Positions 4,776 through 5,771 of a stretch of 5,771 nucleotides of DNA are shown here, piece after piece. The stretch covers positions 1 to 5,771 of the forward strand of contig JADGEG010000133.1 in NCBI GenBank assembly GCA_016744485.1, in the 5' to 3' direction. Source of the stretch: Arcobacter sp. (lineage in GTDB: Bacteria > Campylobacterota > Campylobacteria > Campylobacterales > Arcobacteraceae). The translations under genes were made by a program, and so were the position numbers. The notes beneath the pieces were generated by a model. It worked only from the letters and a program-made list of their open reading frames with translations. It ran no database searches and had not been told where the DNA came from. The first letter of the stretch is position 1, and every line of letters starts with the position of its first letter.

Positions 4776-5771
4776 ATGAAAATAATAATTAAATTTTTAA
4801 TAAGCTCTATAATTGTGTTATTTGTATCTACAAATTTAAATGCACAAACAACAATATGTTATAAACTAGCTTGGAATAAACCATCTTTAATAGAAAAAAC
4901 AAAATTAAATGGTGGAGAATGTAAAGGAGATTATTCTTTTGATGATATGAAAAAGAAAGGTTGGCTTTTAAAAGATTTAAAAGTAGAAAAAAATAAAATA
5001 GGTTTTAATTATGTTTATATCTTATCAAACGATTTAAGTAAATATAATAAAAATATAGTAAAAAATTTAAAATCTGATTTATCTTTTGAAACAATAAAAA
5101 TAAAATTATACAATATCAAAAATAATAAAGTAAAAATTAATATGGCTAATTTGCAAATAGGACAAAGTGGTATTATTGAACATACTTATAAGAACAATCA
5201 AGTTTCCATTGTAGCGGCTGCTTATGTAATAGAATCTACTTCTTCTTATTCTATACTTTCTTTACATCCTTTTTCAAATATTAAACAAGATGCACTTCCT
5301 CAATCAAATAGAAAACCTTTAGATGGTGATACCTTAATTTTAAACTATTTATATAAAGCATCTTTAATAATAGCACCAAATCAAGATGCTTTTACAAGCA
5401 CAAGAGCAAAGTATACAAAGAATAATTTTTTACATTCTGATTTATTTGCGGCACAGTTAAAATATAATATGGAACCACTTCCAAGTAAAAAAACTATTAT
5501 GAATTTTACCTCTTCACAAAATATTGGTACCTTATTTGTTATTATCAAAGAAAAAGTATATATACTTGATGCAAAAACATTTGTAATTATTGGTACAGAT
5601 TTTATATCTTATAATTTTAGTGATGGTCAAGAAATACCATTTTATACAAGAGTTAAAAATATTAAAGAATCTAACTTATCTTTAATATCAAAAGAAAATA
5701 TGTTTGGTTTAAAAACTTTAAAAAATTTATTTAAAGATGATGAAAGAAGTGAAGAAGAAATTCTTCTTGAA
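4776..5771 (+). CDS. Exported protein with PgbA (plasminogen-binding) N-terminal domain, 3' end cut by window
   Basis: The frame stays open for 332 codons to the right edge with no stop. Residues 1-23 form a clear Sec signal peptide: basic start (MKIIIK), hydrophobic core, and a likely cleavage after LNA. Residues 24-100 or so form a distinct region with C28, W33, GGECKGDYS (46-54, including C49) and KKGWLLKDLKV (60-70). From about 104 to 300 the sequence follows the N-terminal domain of Helicobacter pylori PgbA (compared from memory): LQIGQSGII (126-134), IIAPNQDAF (198-206), HSDLFAAQL (220-228), VYILDAKTFVIIG (261-273) and PFYTRVKNIKE (288-298). PgbA is a surface protein reported to bind plasminogen through a lysine-rich C-terminal region, which here would lie beyond the window, so plasminogen binding cannot be inferred. 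The charged start of a tail (DDERSEEEILLE, 321-332) is visible. The gene lies 21 bp after bcp and probably shares its transcript, though the functions look unrelated. Confidence 0.85.
   Translation, partial: MKIIIKFLISSIIVLFVSTNLNAQTTICYKLAWNKPSLIEKTKLNGGECKGDYSFDDMKKKGWLLKDLKVEKNKIGFNYVYILSNDLSKYNKNIVKNLKSDLSFETIKIKLYNIKNNKVKINMANLQIGQSGIIEHTYKNNQVSIVAAAYVIESTSSYSILSLHPFSNIKQDALPQSNRKPLDGDTLILNYLYKASLIIAPNQDAFTSTRAKYTKNNFLHSDLFAAQLKYNMEPLPSKKTIMNFTSSQNIGTLFVIIKEKVYILDAKTFVIIGTDFISYNFSDGQEIPFYTRVKNIKESNLSLISKENMFGLKTLKNLFKDDERSEEEILLE

Noticed and set aside
4756..4779. 7-codon frame (ATG ... TGA) whose stop overlaps the ATG of the PgbA-domain gene
   Set aside because: It could be a coupling leader peptide, but it has no ribosome-binding site of its own, and a frame this short is expected by chance.
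1..5771. Previously undescribed defence or mobile system
   Set aside because: I looked for transposases, toxin-antitoxin pairs, nucleases, repeats with spacers, tRNA genes and attachment-site repeats on both strands and found none; apart from the unidentified first gene, the genes are recognised families in a compact co-directional run.

Overview
The window is very AT-rich (roughly a quarter G+C by eye), densely packed, and all its genes lie on the + strand. Gene content and protein sequence point to a Campylobacterota bacterium, most likely Arcobacter-like. The indicators are a short type I TlyA, a divergent RibF, a CmoA with AT-rich codon use, and a PgbA-type protein, a family I know mainly from Helicobacter and relatives. 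The genus is an inference from sequence style and not from a database match.

Layout. Positions 1-831 hold the 3' part of a gene cut by the left edge; it encodes a mostly helpical, lysine-rich protein of unknown function. Positions 832-1052 (221 bp) are the only sizeable non-coding gap. It carries a perfect A/T dyad inside a larger imperfect inverted repeat, promoter-like -10 hexamers and a weak Fur-box-like sequence. From 1053 to the right edge six genes run head to tail with gaps of at most 25 bp or with overlaps, and no terminator is visible between them. They are a divergent methylenetetrahydrofolate-reductase-family protein, tlyA (rRNA 2'-O-methyltransferase), ribF (riboflavin kinase/FAD synthetase), cmoA (carboxy-SAM synthase for tRNA wobble uridine modification), bcp (thiol peroxidase) and an exported protein with a PgbA N-terminal domain, cut by the right edge.

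How they may work together. tlyA and cmoA both consume S-adenosylmethionine and both act on the translation machinery (23S rRNA and tRNA). ribF makes FAD, the cofactor of the methylenetetrahydrofolate reductase family, and that family feeds the methyl cycle that regenerates methionine and SAM. The first four genes can therefore be read as a methyl/flavin supply and RNA-modification cluster. This link is inference, because such neighbours may be together only through shared expression.

Most of the window is ordinary housekeeping DNA, and I see no mobile element, CRISPR array, RNA gene or defence system. The points most worth a second look are the reductase-like protein that lacks the catalytic glutamate motif, the extra cysteine-bearing module before the PgbA domain, the tlyA/ribF dual-coding overlap, and the inverted repeat upstream of the cluster.
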